NCBI GenBank assembly: GCA_012510305.1
Contig: JAAZIE010000277.1
Span: 1 to 6,781 of the forward strand
Source: Bacillota bacterium
GTDB lineage: Bacteria; Bacillota; Dethiobacteria; DTU022
DNA: 6,781 nt
Reading direction: 5' to 3'
Made by a program: the position numbers and the translations under genes. Position 1 is the first letter of the stretch. The number at the start of each line of letters is the position of its first letter. The notes beneath the pieces are model-generated. The model did no database searches. It was not told the DNA's origin and saw only the letters and a list, made by a program, of their open reading frames with translations. This document shows positions 1 through 5,868 of this stretch, piece after piece.

Positions 1-1049
1 GCCCTGAGCGGGGCGAATTGGTGGCAGAGTACTTCGGGGTAACGCAAAGCGGCAATTTTGAGGGCGGGCGCAGCATCCTGCACCGCCCCCATGATCATGA
101 GCAGTTTGCCGCGAAAAAAGGGCTGAGCCCCAAAGCGCTGGCGGAGATGGTCGGCAAGTCCGGGGCGGAACTCCTCGAGGCCCGCAACAGGCGGGAGCGC
201 CCTTTCAAGGACGATAAAGTGATCGCCTCCTGGAACGGCTTGATCATCGCCGCCCTCTCCCGCGGGGCGGCGGCACTTGGCGAAAACCGCTACGCCGGGG
301 CAGCCGCTGCTGCTGCCGCTTTCATCAGGGAAAAGATGATTGCGCCGGGCGGGCGGCTCCTGCGGCGCTACCGCGGCGGGGAGGCGGCCCTGCCGGCTTA
401 CCTGGACGACTACGCTTTCCTGGCCTGGGGGCTGCTGGAGCTTTACCGGGCCACCTTTGAACCCGCTCACCTGGAGTGGGCTCTTTCGCTGAGCCGGTCC
501 ATGTGCGAACTTTTCAGGGGTCAGGGCGGGGCGCTGCAGTTCGCAGGCGCCGATCGCGACGAGGGCCTGCCCTCCTGCACCGATGCCCACGACGGGGCCC
601 TTCCTTCGGGTAACTCGGTGGCCGCCCTGAACCTGCTGCAGCTGGGCCGCTTGACCGGGGATGAGGCCCTCTGGGAGCGCGGTGCATCCATTATCGGGGC
701 TTTTGCCGGAGAGCTGTCGGATTTGCCTTCAGCCCATTCCCACCTGCTTGCCGCCCTGGACTTTGCGCTGGGTCCTGCTGCAGAGATCGTCATCGCCGGA
801 GAAGCCGGCCTGCCCGGGGTGGAGCAGATGGCCGCCCGGGCACGCCGCGGCTTTCATCCCAACACGCTGCTTTTATTTCATCCCACCGGTGCCGGTGAAA
901 GGGGGATCGGGAAGATCGCTCCTTTTACCGGGCAAATGAAAGCTGCTCCGGGCGAGGCCGCCGCTTATCTCTGCCGCGATCGCAGCTGCCTGCCGCCGGT
1001 TTTTAGCGCTGCTGCGCTGGAGGCCCTGCTGAAAGAGCAGAAATTGTAG
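1..1049 (+). CDS. DUF255 / YyaL (SSP411)-family protein, C-terminal part (5' partial)
   Basis: The reading frame is open to the left edge (frame starting at base 3, reading PERGEL before the first possible TTG at 18), so the gene begins outside the window and 18 is not its start. What is visible is the C-terminal, six-hairpin-glycosidase-like helical domain. Counting from the TTG codon, hallmark blocks are YFGVTQSGNFEGG (about residues 5-17), RPFKDDKVIASWNGLI (61-76), LPAYLDDYAFLAWGLLELY (125-143), DAHDGALPSGNS (189-200) and a C-terminal CRDRSCLPP. These match the family of Bacillus YyaL and mammalian SPATA20, usually about 650-700 residues with an N-terminal thioredoxin-like domain; about half is present here. 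The family's biochemical role is not established; a redox or sugar-related function is often guessed from the folds. The gene ends at TAG 1047-1049 with no U-tract terminator directly behind it. Family assignment is confident, function is not. Confidence 0.9.
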   Translation, partial: PERGELVAEYFGVTQSGNFEGGRSILHRPHDHEQFAAKKGLSPKALAEMVGKSGAELLEARNRRERPFKDDKVIASWNGLIIAALSRGAAALGENRYAGAAAAAAAFIREKMIAPGGRLLRRYRGGEAALPAYLDDYAFLAWGLLELYRATFEPAHLEWALSLSRSMCELFRGQGGALQFAGADRDEGLPSCTDAHDGALPSGNSVAALNLLQLGRLTGDEALWERGASIIGAFAGELSDLPSAHSHLLAALDFALGPAAEIVIAGEAGLPGVEQMAARARRGFHPNTLLLFHPTGAGERGIGKIAPFTGQMKAAPGEAAAYLCRDRSCLPPVFSAAALEALLKEQKL

Positions 1050-1084
1050 TACAGCTGCGGAAAATAATAAATCAGGTTTAAAAA

Positions 1085-1128
1085 GCCGCTGCAGCCGGTC
1101 TAGTTTAATCTATGAGCTGCAGTTCGGC
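1085..1128 (+). other. Imperfect stem-loop between the DUF255 gene and the nucleotidase gene
   Basis: GCCGCTGCAGC at 1085-1095 pairs with GCTGCAGTTCGGC at 1116-1128: 4 bp, a two-base TT bulge in the right arm, then 7 bp, enclosing a 20-base AT-rich loop. It lies 36 bases after the DUF255 stop and 86 bases before the nucleotidase start. An A-run precedes it but no T-run follows, so it is not a standard intrinsic terminator. It could stabilise the 3' end of the upstream mRNA or be a leader structure. Pairing is seen directly; any role is inference. Confidence 0.35.
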
Positions 1129-1144
1129 CCCGCCGGGCATAGTA

Positions 1145-1180
1145 TGACTATTTCCAAAAGTCAACATCCTGTGATAAAAT
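1145..1180 (+). promoter_or_regulatory. Possible promoter with operator-like dyad upstream of the nucleotidase gene
   Basis: The best -10 candidate is TAAAAT at 1175-1180 within TGTGATAAAAT, which also carries an upstream TG. At 17 bases distance the -35 position is TTCCAA (1152-1157), a poor match to TTGACA. Overlapping that -35 is an imperfect palindrome, TGACT at 1145-1149 against AGTCA at 1159-1163, with two further matching inner pairs (7 of 8 pairs in 19 bp). This position would suit a repressor or activator site. The promoter is weakly supported, and the gene could instead be read through from upstream. Confidence 0.3.
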
Positions 1181-1199
1181 CAGGACAAGCTATATCAAC

Positions 1200-1208
1200 A
1201 AGGAGGAG
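1200..1208 (+). promoter_or_regulatory. Strong ribosome binding site of the nucleotidase gene
   Basis: AAGGAGGAG sits with its AGGAGG core at 1201-1206, seven bases before the ATG at 1214. It fixes that ATG as the start and indicates a canonical anti-Shine-Dalgarno in this organism. Confidence 0.85.
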
Positions 1209-1213
1209 ATTGC

Positions 1214-3259
1214 ATGATCAAGCTGGAGGGATCATCCGCACGCGTACTGCGTTTTGGCTTTGCCACAGCATTGGTGCTCTGCTTATTCCTTGTGGGCGGT
1301 TTTCTGCCGGGCCAAGCCCGGCCTGCCCTGTCGGCGGCCGGTGATGCTGCCGGTGACCTTTTCCTGACCATTATACATACCAATGATGAGCACTCGGCGG
1401 TGATACCGCATTCCCCGGCAGTTGATTTTCATCCCCGGCTATCCGACCCCACTGTTGGCGGCTATGCCCGCCTCGCTACCGCCGTGGAGGAGATCCGGGA
1501 GCAAAAAGCCGAAGAGGGCGAACCCGTATTGCTGCTCTCCGCCGGAGATTTTACCGGGGGGACCCCCTTTGGCTGGCTGGTTCCCGAGGGAATTCCCGCC
1601 CAGATAAAGATCAAGCAGCTGATCGGTTACGATGCCGTAGCCATCGGCAATCATGAATATGATTACGGCACCGAGCTGCTGGAAAAATACCTCAAGGCGG
1701 CAGGTTATCCCAGGGCCAACTCCAAGACGGTCCTTTTGGCTTCCAACACGGTTCCGCCAAAAGGGCACGACCTGGCGGAAATCTTCCGGGAAAAACATTT
1801 GATGAAGCTTGACAACGGCCTCACCGTGGGGCTTTTCGGGCTCATCGGCGAAGACGCCATCGCCGTGAGCAACAGACCCGAACCGATGGAGTTTGCCGAT
1901 CAGCAGGAGACCGCAGCAAAGATGGTGAAGCAGCTGCGGAAAGAGGGGGCTGATTTAATTGTGGCCATAACCCACTCCGGGGTCGAGGAAGACCGTGAAC
2001 TGGCCCGGGAGGTTCCCGGAATAGACGTCATTGTCGGGGGGCACTGCCATACCGCCCTGACCGAGCCGGTCATCGAAGAAGATACCTTTATCGTTCAGAC
2101 CGGCTCCCTGTTGAAATATTACGGCGTCATCGAGCTGGCTGTGGACCGGGAGAGCAAAAAGGTGAGGCTGCGCAACGAAGAGGAGGGTAAACCCTACCTC
2201 TACCCCATAGATGATCACCTGGAGCTGCACCCGCAGATCAATGAGGTGGTTGCCAAATACACCGGCGAGCTCAACGCCCTCGTGGCCGAACGGACCGGAG
2301 GCCGCTATTTAAGCGTACTGGACACGGTGGCCCTGAGCGATTTTGAGATATCGCGAGAGCCGTCGCCTCGCGAGGCGCCCCTGGGTAATTTCATCGCCGA
2401 TGCCATGCGCCTGGTCGCCTCGGAAAAAATAGGGCAGCGAATCGACTTTGCCATTCAGGCCAACGGCTCCATCCGTGCCGATGTTGTCCCCGGCAGCATG
2501 AAACACTCGCACCGCCAGATCTCTTTCTACGAGCTTGCTGACGCCATCGGGTTGGGGATCGGTTCGGATGAAAAAGCGGGCTACCCGGTGGTTCTGGTTT
2601 ACTTGACCGGGGAAGAGATGCGCCGCGCCCTGGAGGTATCGGTGCTGCTGGAGCAGATGCTGGGCACCACCTTTTACCTGCAGTATTCCGGTTTACGCTA
2701 TGACTACAATCCCCGCAACGGGGTTCTTTTCACCGTGCCGGGCCTCGATCTACCGGTGCCTTCCACCCGCGCGGTGGTGCGGGCGGAGCGCTTTGACGGG
2801 GAGGGCCGCCAGGGTACGGGCGATGGCAGCTTTGTTCCGCTGGAGCGCGGCGATGAGGAGCTCTACAGCCTGGCCACCGACACGTATATCCTCTCTTTTC
2901 TGCCCATGGTGGGAGAGATGCTCCCCATACTGAACATCGAGCCGAAAGACAGTTCCGGCAATCCGGTGGACGTGGACAAAGATCTGGATGATCTCATCGT
3001 CAGGATCGACGGAGAGGAGCTGAAGGTCTGGCAGACGGTGATCGAGTATGCCGCCGCCCAGCCTTTGGACGATTCGTATTACGAAGGAACAGCCGGGAGG
3101 ATCAACCAGGTCTGGTCGATCCCCTTTCTGCTCTGGCCCATCCTGCTCCTGCTGGTGCTCGCTGCAGCGATTTTCCTGCTTGCCCGCAAGGTTTCACGGT
3201 CGAAGCGCGCCCGGCATGAACGCAAAGCGGTTTTGAAGGGCAAGAACAGTGAGCACTGA
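1214..3259 (+). CDS. Secreted, membrane-anchored 5'-nucleotidase / metallophosphatase (UshA/CpdB type)
   Basis: This 681-residue protein belongs to the bifunctional 5'-nucleotidase / 2',3'-cyclic-nucleotide phosphodiesterase family, which hydrolyses extracellular nucleotides for nucleoside and phosphate salvage. An N-terminal signal peptide (basic residues near 4-13, hydrophobic core about 15-31) precedes the calcineurin-like metal domain. Di-metal ligands are visible: D58 and H60 in TNDEH, D112 in GDFTGG, N146-H147 in GNHEYD, H254 in THSG, and H277/H279 in GGHCHT. The C-terminal substrate-binding domain follows (about 365-615), with NFIADAMR (392-399), NGSIRAD (417-423) and YSGLRYDYNP (491-500). 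Residues 634-657 form a hydrophobic helix followed by a lysine/arginine-rich tail, predicting an enzyme facing outward and held by a C-terminal anchor. The start ATG has an excellent Shine-Dalgarno. The stop overlaps the next gene, indicating an operon. All metal ligands are present, so catalysis is likely; exact substrate (AMP, UDP-sugars or cyclic nucleotides) cannot be told. Confidence 0.93.
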   Translation: MIKLEGSSARVLRFGFATALVLCLFLVGGFLPGQARPALSAAGDAAGDLFLTIIHTNDEHSAVIPHSPAVDFHPRLSDPTVGGYARLATAVEEIREQKAEEGEPVLLLSAGDFTGGTPFGWLVPEGIPAQIKIKQLIGYDAVAIGNHEYDYGTELLEKYLKAAGYPRANSKTVLLASNTVPPKGHDLAEIFREKHLMKLDNGLTVGLFGLIGEDAIAVSNRPEPMEFADQQETAAKMVKQLRKEGADLIVAITHSGVEEDRELAREVPGIDVIVGGHCHTALTEPVIEEDTFIVQTGSLLKYYGVIELAVDRESKKVRLRNEEEGKPYLYPIDDHLELHPQINEVVAKYTGELNALVAERTGGRYLSVLDTVALSDFEISREPSPREAPLGNFIADAMRLVASEKIGQRIDFAIQANGSIRADVVPGSMKHSHRQISFYELADAIGLGIGSDEKAGYPVVLVYLTGEEMRRALEVSVLLEQMLGTTFYLQYSGLRYDYNPRNGVLFTVPGLDLPVPSTRAVVRAERFDGEGRQGTGDGSFVPLERGDEELYSLATDTYILSFLPMVGEMLPILNIEPKDSSGNPVDVDKDLDDLIVRIDGEELKVWQTVIEYAAAQPLDDSYYEGTAGRINQVWSIPFLLWPILLLLVLAAAIFLLARKVSRSKRARHERKAVLKGKNSEH

Positions 3260-4040
3260 GGAGGAGAAGAGCTTGGATAACATTTGTTACGGCTTAAGCG
3301 GCCGGGTTTTTGTCATTACCGGCGGCAGCCGGGGGATCGGGCTGGAGATAGCCCGTCGTCTGCTCAAGAATGAGAAGACAAAGGTGGTCCTCTGCGCCCG
3401 GAAGCAAGAAGGGCTGGAGCAGGCCGCCGCCGATCTTGATGCCGGCGATAACCTGCTGGCGCTGCCGGCCCATATTGCCCGGGAGGAGGATGTCGCTGCT
3501 CTTTTTCAGCGGGCCAAAGATACCTTCGGGCGGGTCGATGCCCTGATCAACAACGTGGGGATGAACCTGCTGACCCCTTCCACCGCCAGCGCCGGTATGG
3601 ATACCTGGAAGAAGATCATCGACACGAACCTTAACGGCACCTTTCTTTGTTCCTGCGCTGCCGCGCAGATCATGAGAGAGCAGGGCCGGGGGAAAATCGT
3701 GAATATCTCCTCCATCGCCTCGCGGCGGTCCGCACCGGGGATGGGTATCTACGGCGTGGCCAAGGCGGGGATCGAATCGCTGACCCGGGTGCTGGCGCTG
3801 GAGCTGGCGCCGGATAATATCCAGGTGAACGCGGTGGCGCCGAGCATGGTCAAAACAGGCTTCAGCGCGCCCTTCTGGTCCAACCGGGAAATGCACGATC
3901 AGATCGTTGGGGGTATCCCCCTGGGCAGGCTGGCCGAGCCCGCCGATGTGGTTGAACCGGTGCTTTTCCTCTGTTCGGAGGGCGCCTCCTTTATCACCGG
4001 CCAGGTGATCAACATCGACGGCGGGGCCACTATTGTCTAA
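3249..4040 (+). CDS. Short-chain dehydrogenase/reductase (classical SDR, DHRS4-like clade)
   Basis: The 263-residue reading (255 from TTG 3273) is a full-length classical SDR, an NAD(P)(H)-dependent oxidoreductase with one Rossmann domain, probably cytoplasmic and tetrameric. Visible motifs are TGGSRGIG (24-31) for the dinucleotide, NNVG (101-104), structural N127, catalytic S155 in NISS, Y168 and K172 in YGVAK, and a C-terminal GQVINIDGG. After the second beta strand the sequence reads CARKQ with no acidic residue, which usually goes with NADP(H). Position 75, commonly Asp contacting adenine, is His (PAHIAREED). That feature, with TGFSAPFWSN (203-212) and the IPLGRLAEP block, recalls DHRS4-like carbonyl reductases rather than FabG. 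The substrate is unknown. It overlaps the nucleotidase stop by 11 bases if started at GTG 3249, or follows it by 13 bases if started at TTG 3273. The longer form is listed as the outer limit; the ribosome binding site favours the shorter one. Confidence 0.9.
   Translation: MSTEEEKSLDNICYGLSGRVFVITGGSRGIGLEIARRLLKNEKTKVVLCARKQEGLEQAAADLDAGDNLLALPAHIAREEDVAALFQRAKDTFGRVDALINNVGMNLLTPSTASAGMDTWKKIIDTNLNGTFLCSCAAAQIMREQGRGKIVNISSIASRRSAPGMGIYGVAKAGIESLTRVLALELAPDNIQVNAVAPSMVKTGFSAPFWSNREMHDQIVGGIPLGRLAEPADVVEPVLFLCSEGASFITGQVINIDGGATIV
3258..3266 (+). promoter_or_regulatory. Shine-Dalgarno at the nucleotidase stop, favouring a TTG start for the dehydrogenase
   Basis: GAGGAGGAG overlaps the last two bases of the nucleotidase stop codon TGA (3257-3259). 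Its end lies six bases before an in-frame TTG at 3273. The alternative upstream GTG (3249) has only the weaker GAAGGG (3235-3240) eight bases before it. Spacing and strength therefore favour TTG 3273 as a major initiation codon, coupled to termination of the upstream gene. Confidence 0.55.
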
Positions 4041-4073
4041 GCTTTGCAGGCCATCGCAAAAGAGCAGTATTTA

Positions 4074-4106
4074 CGGGGACAGGCGTTTTTTGAAGGCCTG
4101 TCCCCG
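4074..4106. repeat. REP-like palindrome (GGGGACAGGC hairpin)
   Basis: CGGGGACAGGC at 4074-4084 pairs perfectly with GCCTGTCCCCG at 4096-4106, giving an 11-bp stem and an 11-base loop containing six T's. There is no U-run after the right arm, so it is a poor intrinsic terminator for a gene ending 33 bases earlier. From general knowledge, palindromes built on GGGGACAGG/CCTGTCCCC recur between genes in many anaerobic bacteria, often near IS200-like REP-associated (RAYT) transposases. No transposase is in this window, so the mobile origin is inference from the motif. Confidence 0.55.
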
Positions 4107-4125
4107 GACTGAACAGGAGATCGCG

Positions 4126-4260
4126 GTGAAACAAACGCCGCTCAGCGCCTTGGGCATGGTGCTGTCCGGGCAGAGCGGCTGCTCCAATACGGGGAGGCAA
4201 GGCCGCCGCTGTGGTGCCGAGCCGCCTTCTTTACCGCAGGGACGATATTTTCCGCTCTGA
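4126..4260 (+). CDS. Doubtful small ORF, 44 residues, or remnant of a decayed gene
   Basis: A GTG at 4126 follows AGGAG (4115-4119) at six bases and opens a frame beginning MKQTPLSALGMVLSGQSG and ending at TGA 4258-4260. I recognise no family. The same bases are also open in the other two forward frames. One of these ends in a hydrophobic stretch (CRAAFFTAGTIFSALMVGN, stop near 4274), the other in LLYRRDDIFRSDGWEYLKG (stop at 4301-4303). Openness in all three frames may simply reflect high GC, or the region may be a gene eroded by frameshifts. Apart from this and the palindrome, 4041-4315 shows no other gene. The AT-rich stretch 4264-4300 could hold a weak promoter for the transporter but lacks clear -35/-10 boxes. 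Confidence 0.15.
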   Translation: MKQTPLSALGMVLSGQSGCSNTGRQGRRCGAEPPSLPQGRYFPL

Positions 4261-4302
4261 TGGTTGGGAATATTTAAAAGGGGTCAAAAATACAACATTT
4301 TA

Positions 4303-4309
4303 GGGGGAG
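4303..4309 (+). promoter_or_regulatory. Shine-Dalgarno-like GGGGGAG upstream of the transporter, positioned for an ATT start
   Basis: GGGGGAG ends six bases before an ATT at 4316 that is in frame with the transporter. Between the in-frame stop TAG (4301-4303) and TTG 4337 there is no ATG, GTG or TTG. TTG 4337 itself has only a short AGGA (4323-4326) ten bases upstream. The strongest ribosome-binding signal therefore points to an unusual ATT initiation codon. Confidence 0.4.
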
Positions 4310-4336
4310 ATACAAATTCTCCAGGATAAAAAAGAG

Positions 4337-5818
4337 TTGGATCGGGTTGGATTCACAGAACAAACCGCCGCAACGTTGGAGAGAGTGCCCCGCCTGTGGA
4401 ATTATATCGCTTACGGCATGGGAGATTTTCTCGGGGGCGGGTCTTTCAATCTTATCGGCACCATGTACCTCTTTTTCATGACCAGTGTGATGGGCATGGC
4501 ACCTGTCTTTGCGGGCCTGCTGGTTTTTCTGGGCAAACTCTGGGGCGCCATTTTTGACCCCCTCATGGGCTATCTTTCCGATCGCACCCGCAGCCGTCAT
4601 GGGCGGCGGCGGATCTTTTTTCTCTACGGCATGCTTCCGGTGTTAATCTTCTTCTCCGCGCTCTGGATCCCCTCGCCCTTTCACGGCCAGTGGGGGATGT
4701 TCTTCTGGTACCTGGTTCTGTTTCTCCTTTTTTCCACCACCTATACCATGATCATGGTGCCCTACGTCGCCCTCAACGCCGAGATCAGCCTTGACTACAA
4801 GGTCCGGGCCAGGTTTACCGGGTTCAAGCAGATCTCTGCGGGTTTTTCCAGCGCCGTCTGTCTCATCGCCGCGAAACCGATCATCGAGCTTTTCCCGCAG
4901 GAGCAGACCGGCTATGCCGTGATGGGGCTCGCCTACGGGCTCTTCTTCGCCCTGCCCTGGCTGGCGATCTTCTACGGTACCTGGGAGCTTCCCCGCAAGC
5001 TTGACGAGGTGAAGCGCCAGTCCTTCGGCGAAATCCTGGCCAATTTTTATTCCGTCTTCAAGAACCGCTCTTTTCGCATCCATGTGGGCATCTTCGTGTC
5101 CGCTTTTGCCGGCATGGACTTCGTCATGGCGCTCTTTCTCTTCTACCTGACTTATTACGCAGGCAGGGAGGACCTCTTTCCTTTTCTCATGATCTTTTTT
5201 GTGGCGGCCCAGGCTGTCTCCCTACCCGTCTACATCAAGATCGGCAATGTTTACAGCAAGGGCAGGGCTCTCTTTGTCGGCACCGTGGTCTGGCTTACCG
5301 GCCTGCTGGTGGTGCTGACGGTATCGCCGGATCGCCTCTCGCTGCCCCTTTTGGTCCTGGGCACGATCCTGCTGGGCAGCGGCATCTGCGGCGGCACGAC
5401 CATGCCCTGGGTGATGCTGCCCTCCATCGCCGATGTGGATGAGCTGATCACCGGCCAGAAGAGGGCCGGCACCTATGCAGGGATGATGACCCTTTTCCGC
5501 AAAATCGTCAGCGCCTCGGTCATCTTCATTACCGGAGCTGTGCTCAGCGCCATCGGCTTTGTCGAGGGGGCCGCGAGCCAACCGCCGCAGACGGTGGCCT
5601 TCCTGCGCATTCTTTTCTTCGCCGCTCCCTTTATCGCCGTCTCCATTGCGCTCTTCATGAGCCTTAAATTCAAGATCACGCCCCAGAACCATCAGATGCT
5701 CAGGAATGAGATCGATCGCCTGGAAAAAGGCGGCGACAGGGAAGAATGCGACGCTGAAACCCGCCGTATCTGCGAAATGGTTACCGGTATCCCGTACCGG
5801 GATCTTTACCGCAGCTAG
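4337..5818 (+). CDS. GPH-family (MelB-like) sugar:cation symporter, major facilitator superfamily
   Basis: This 493-residue membrane protein (500 if started at ATT 4316) matches the glycoside-pentoside-hexuronide:cation symporter family, which imports sugars or glycosides with Na+, H+ or Li+. About twelve hydrophobic helices are visible, roughly 22-45, 55-80, 93-112, 118-145, 162-185, 192-215, 250-273, 279-300, 310-330, 335-360, 381-407 and 422-445. The family signature after helix 2 is clear: FDPLMGYLSDRTRSRHGRRR (73-92). Also present are VPYVALNAEIS (141-151) and ADVDELITGQKRAGTYAG (365-382). By eye, the MelB cation-site pair WDAIND reads WGAIFD here, so D59 is kept (D74) but D55 is Gly70; MelB D124 corresponds to Met140. 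Cation coupling may therefore differ from MelB. A soluble tail of about 48 residues (446-493) follows the last helix. The gene stands alone, with no sugar-enzyme neighbour to indicate its substrate. It ends just before a strong hairpin. Confidence 0.88.
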   Translation: MDRVGFTEQTAATLERVPRLWNYIAYGMGDFLGGGSFNLIGTMYLFFMTSVMGMAPVFAGLLVFLGKLWGAIFDPLMGYLSDRTRSRHGRRRIFFLYGMLPVLIFFSALWIPSPFHGQWGMFFWYLVLFLLFSTTYTMIMVPYVALNAEISLDYKVRARFTGFKQISAGFSSAVCLIAAKPIIELFPQEQTGYAVMGLAYGLFFALPWLAIFYGTWELPRKLDEVKRQSFGEILANFYSVFKNRSFRIHVGIFVSAFAGMDFVMALFLFYLTYYAGREDLFPFLMIFFVAAQAVSLPVYIKIGNVYSKGRALFVGTVVWLTGLLVVLTVSPDRLSLPLLVLGTILLGSGICGGTTMPWVMLPSIADVDELITGQKRAGTYAGMMTLFRKIVSASVIFITGAVLSAIGFVEGAASQPPQTVAFLRILFFAAPFIAVSIALFMSLKFKITPQNHQMLRNEIDRLEKGGDREECDAETRRICEMVTGIPYRDLYRS

Positions 5819-5831
5819 GGCCGGACCGATC

Positions 5832-5868
5832 GTCAGTTAAAACGGCGCCGGCCGCCGTTTTAACTGAC
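5832..5868. terminator. Bidirectional terminator hairpin between convergent genes
   Basis: GTCAGTTAAAACGGCG at 5832-5847 pairs perfectly with CGCCGTTTTAACTGAC at 5853-5868: a 16-bp stem with a five-base loop. The core is AAAACGGCG / CGCCGTTTT, so each strand presents a GC stem followed by four T's, the usual design of a two-way intrinsic terminator. It lies 13 bases after the transporter stop. It contains the stop codon and last two codons of the opposing C45-family gene. The T-run is short, so efficiency is uncertain, but the position between tail-to-tail genes supports the call. Confidence 0.75.

Noticed and set aside
3294..3896. Long antisense open frame (200 codons) opposite the dehydrogenase
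   Set aside because: The plus strand has an unmistakable SDR with all catalytic motifs. The antisense product is Pro/Gly/His-rich with no family resemblance, typical of a GC-rich shadow frame.
4074..4106. Intrinsic terminator for the nucleotidase-dehydrogenase operon
   Set aside because: The stem is strong but the right arm is followed by GGACTGAACAGG rather than a T-run; the T's are in the loop. A repeat element explains it better.
4126..4315. Riboswitch (cobalamin or Moco type) in front of the transporter
   Set aside because: The GC-rich segment with GAGCGGCTGCTC and GGCAAGGCCGCC suggested structure, but no conserved box of a known riboswitch class could be found.
4643..5083. Antisense open frame (146 codons) opposite the transporter N-terminal half
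   Set aside because: Same mirrored charged composition as other antisense shadows, while the sense strand encodes clear GPH signatures.
5222..5692. Antisense open frame (156 codons) opposite the transporter
   Set aside because: Its composition (Gly, Asp, His, Arg rich) mirrors the reverse complement of hydrophobic transporter codons; no motif or ribosome binding site supports it.
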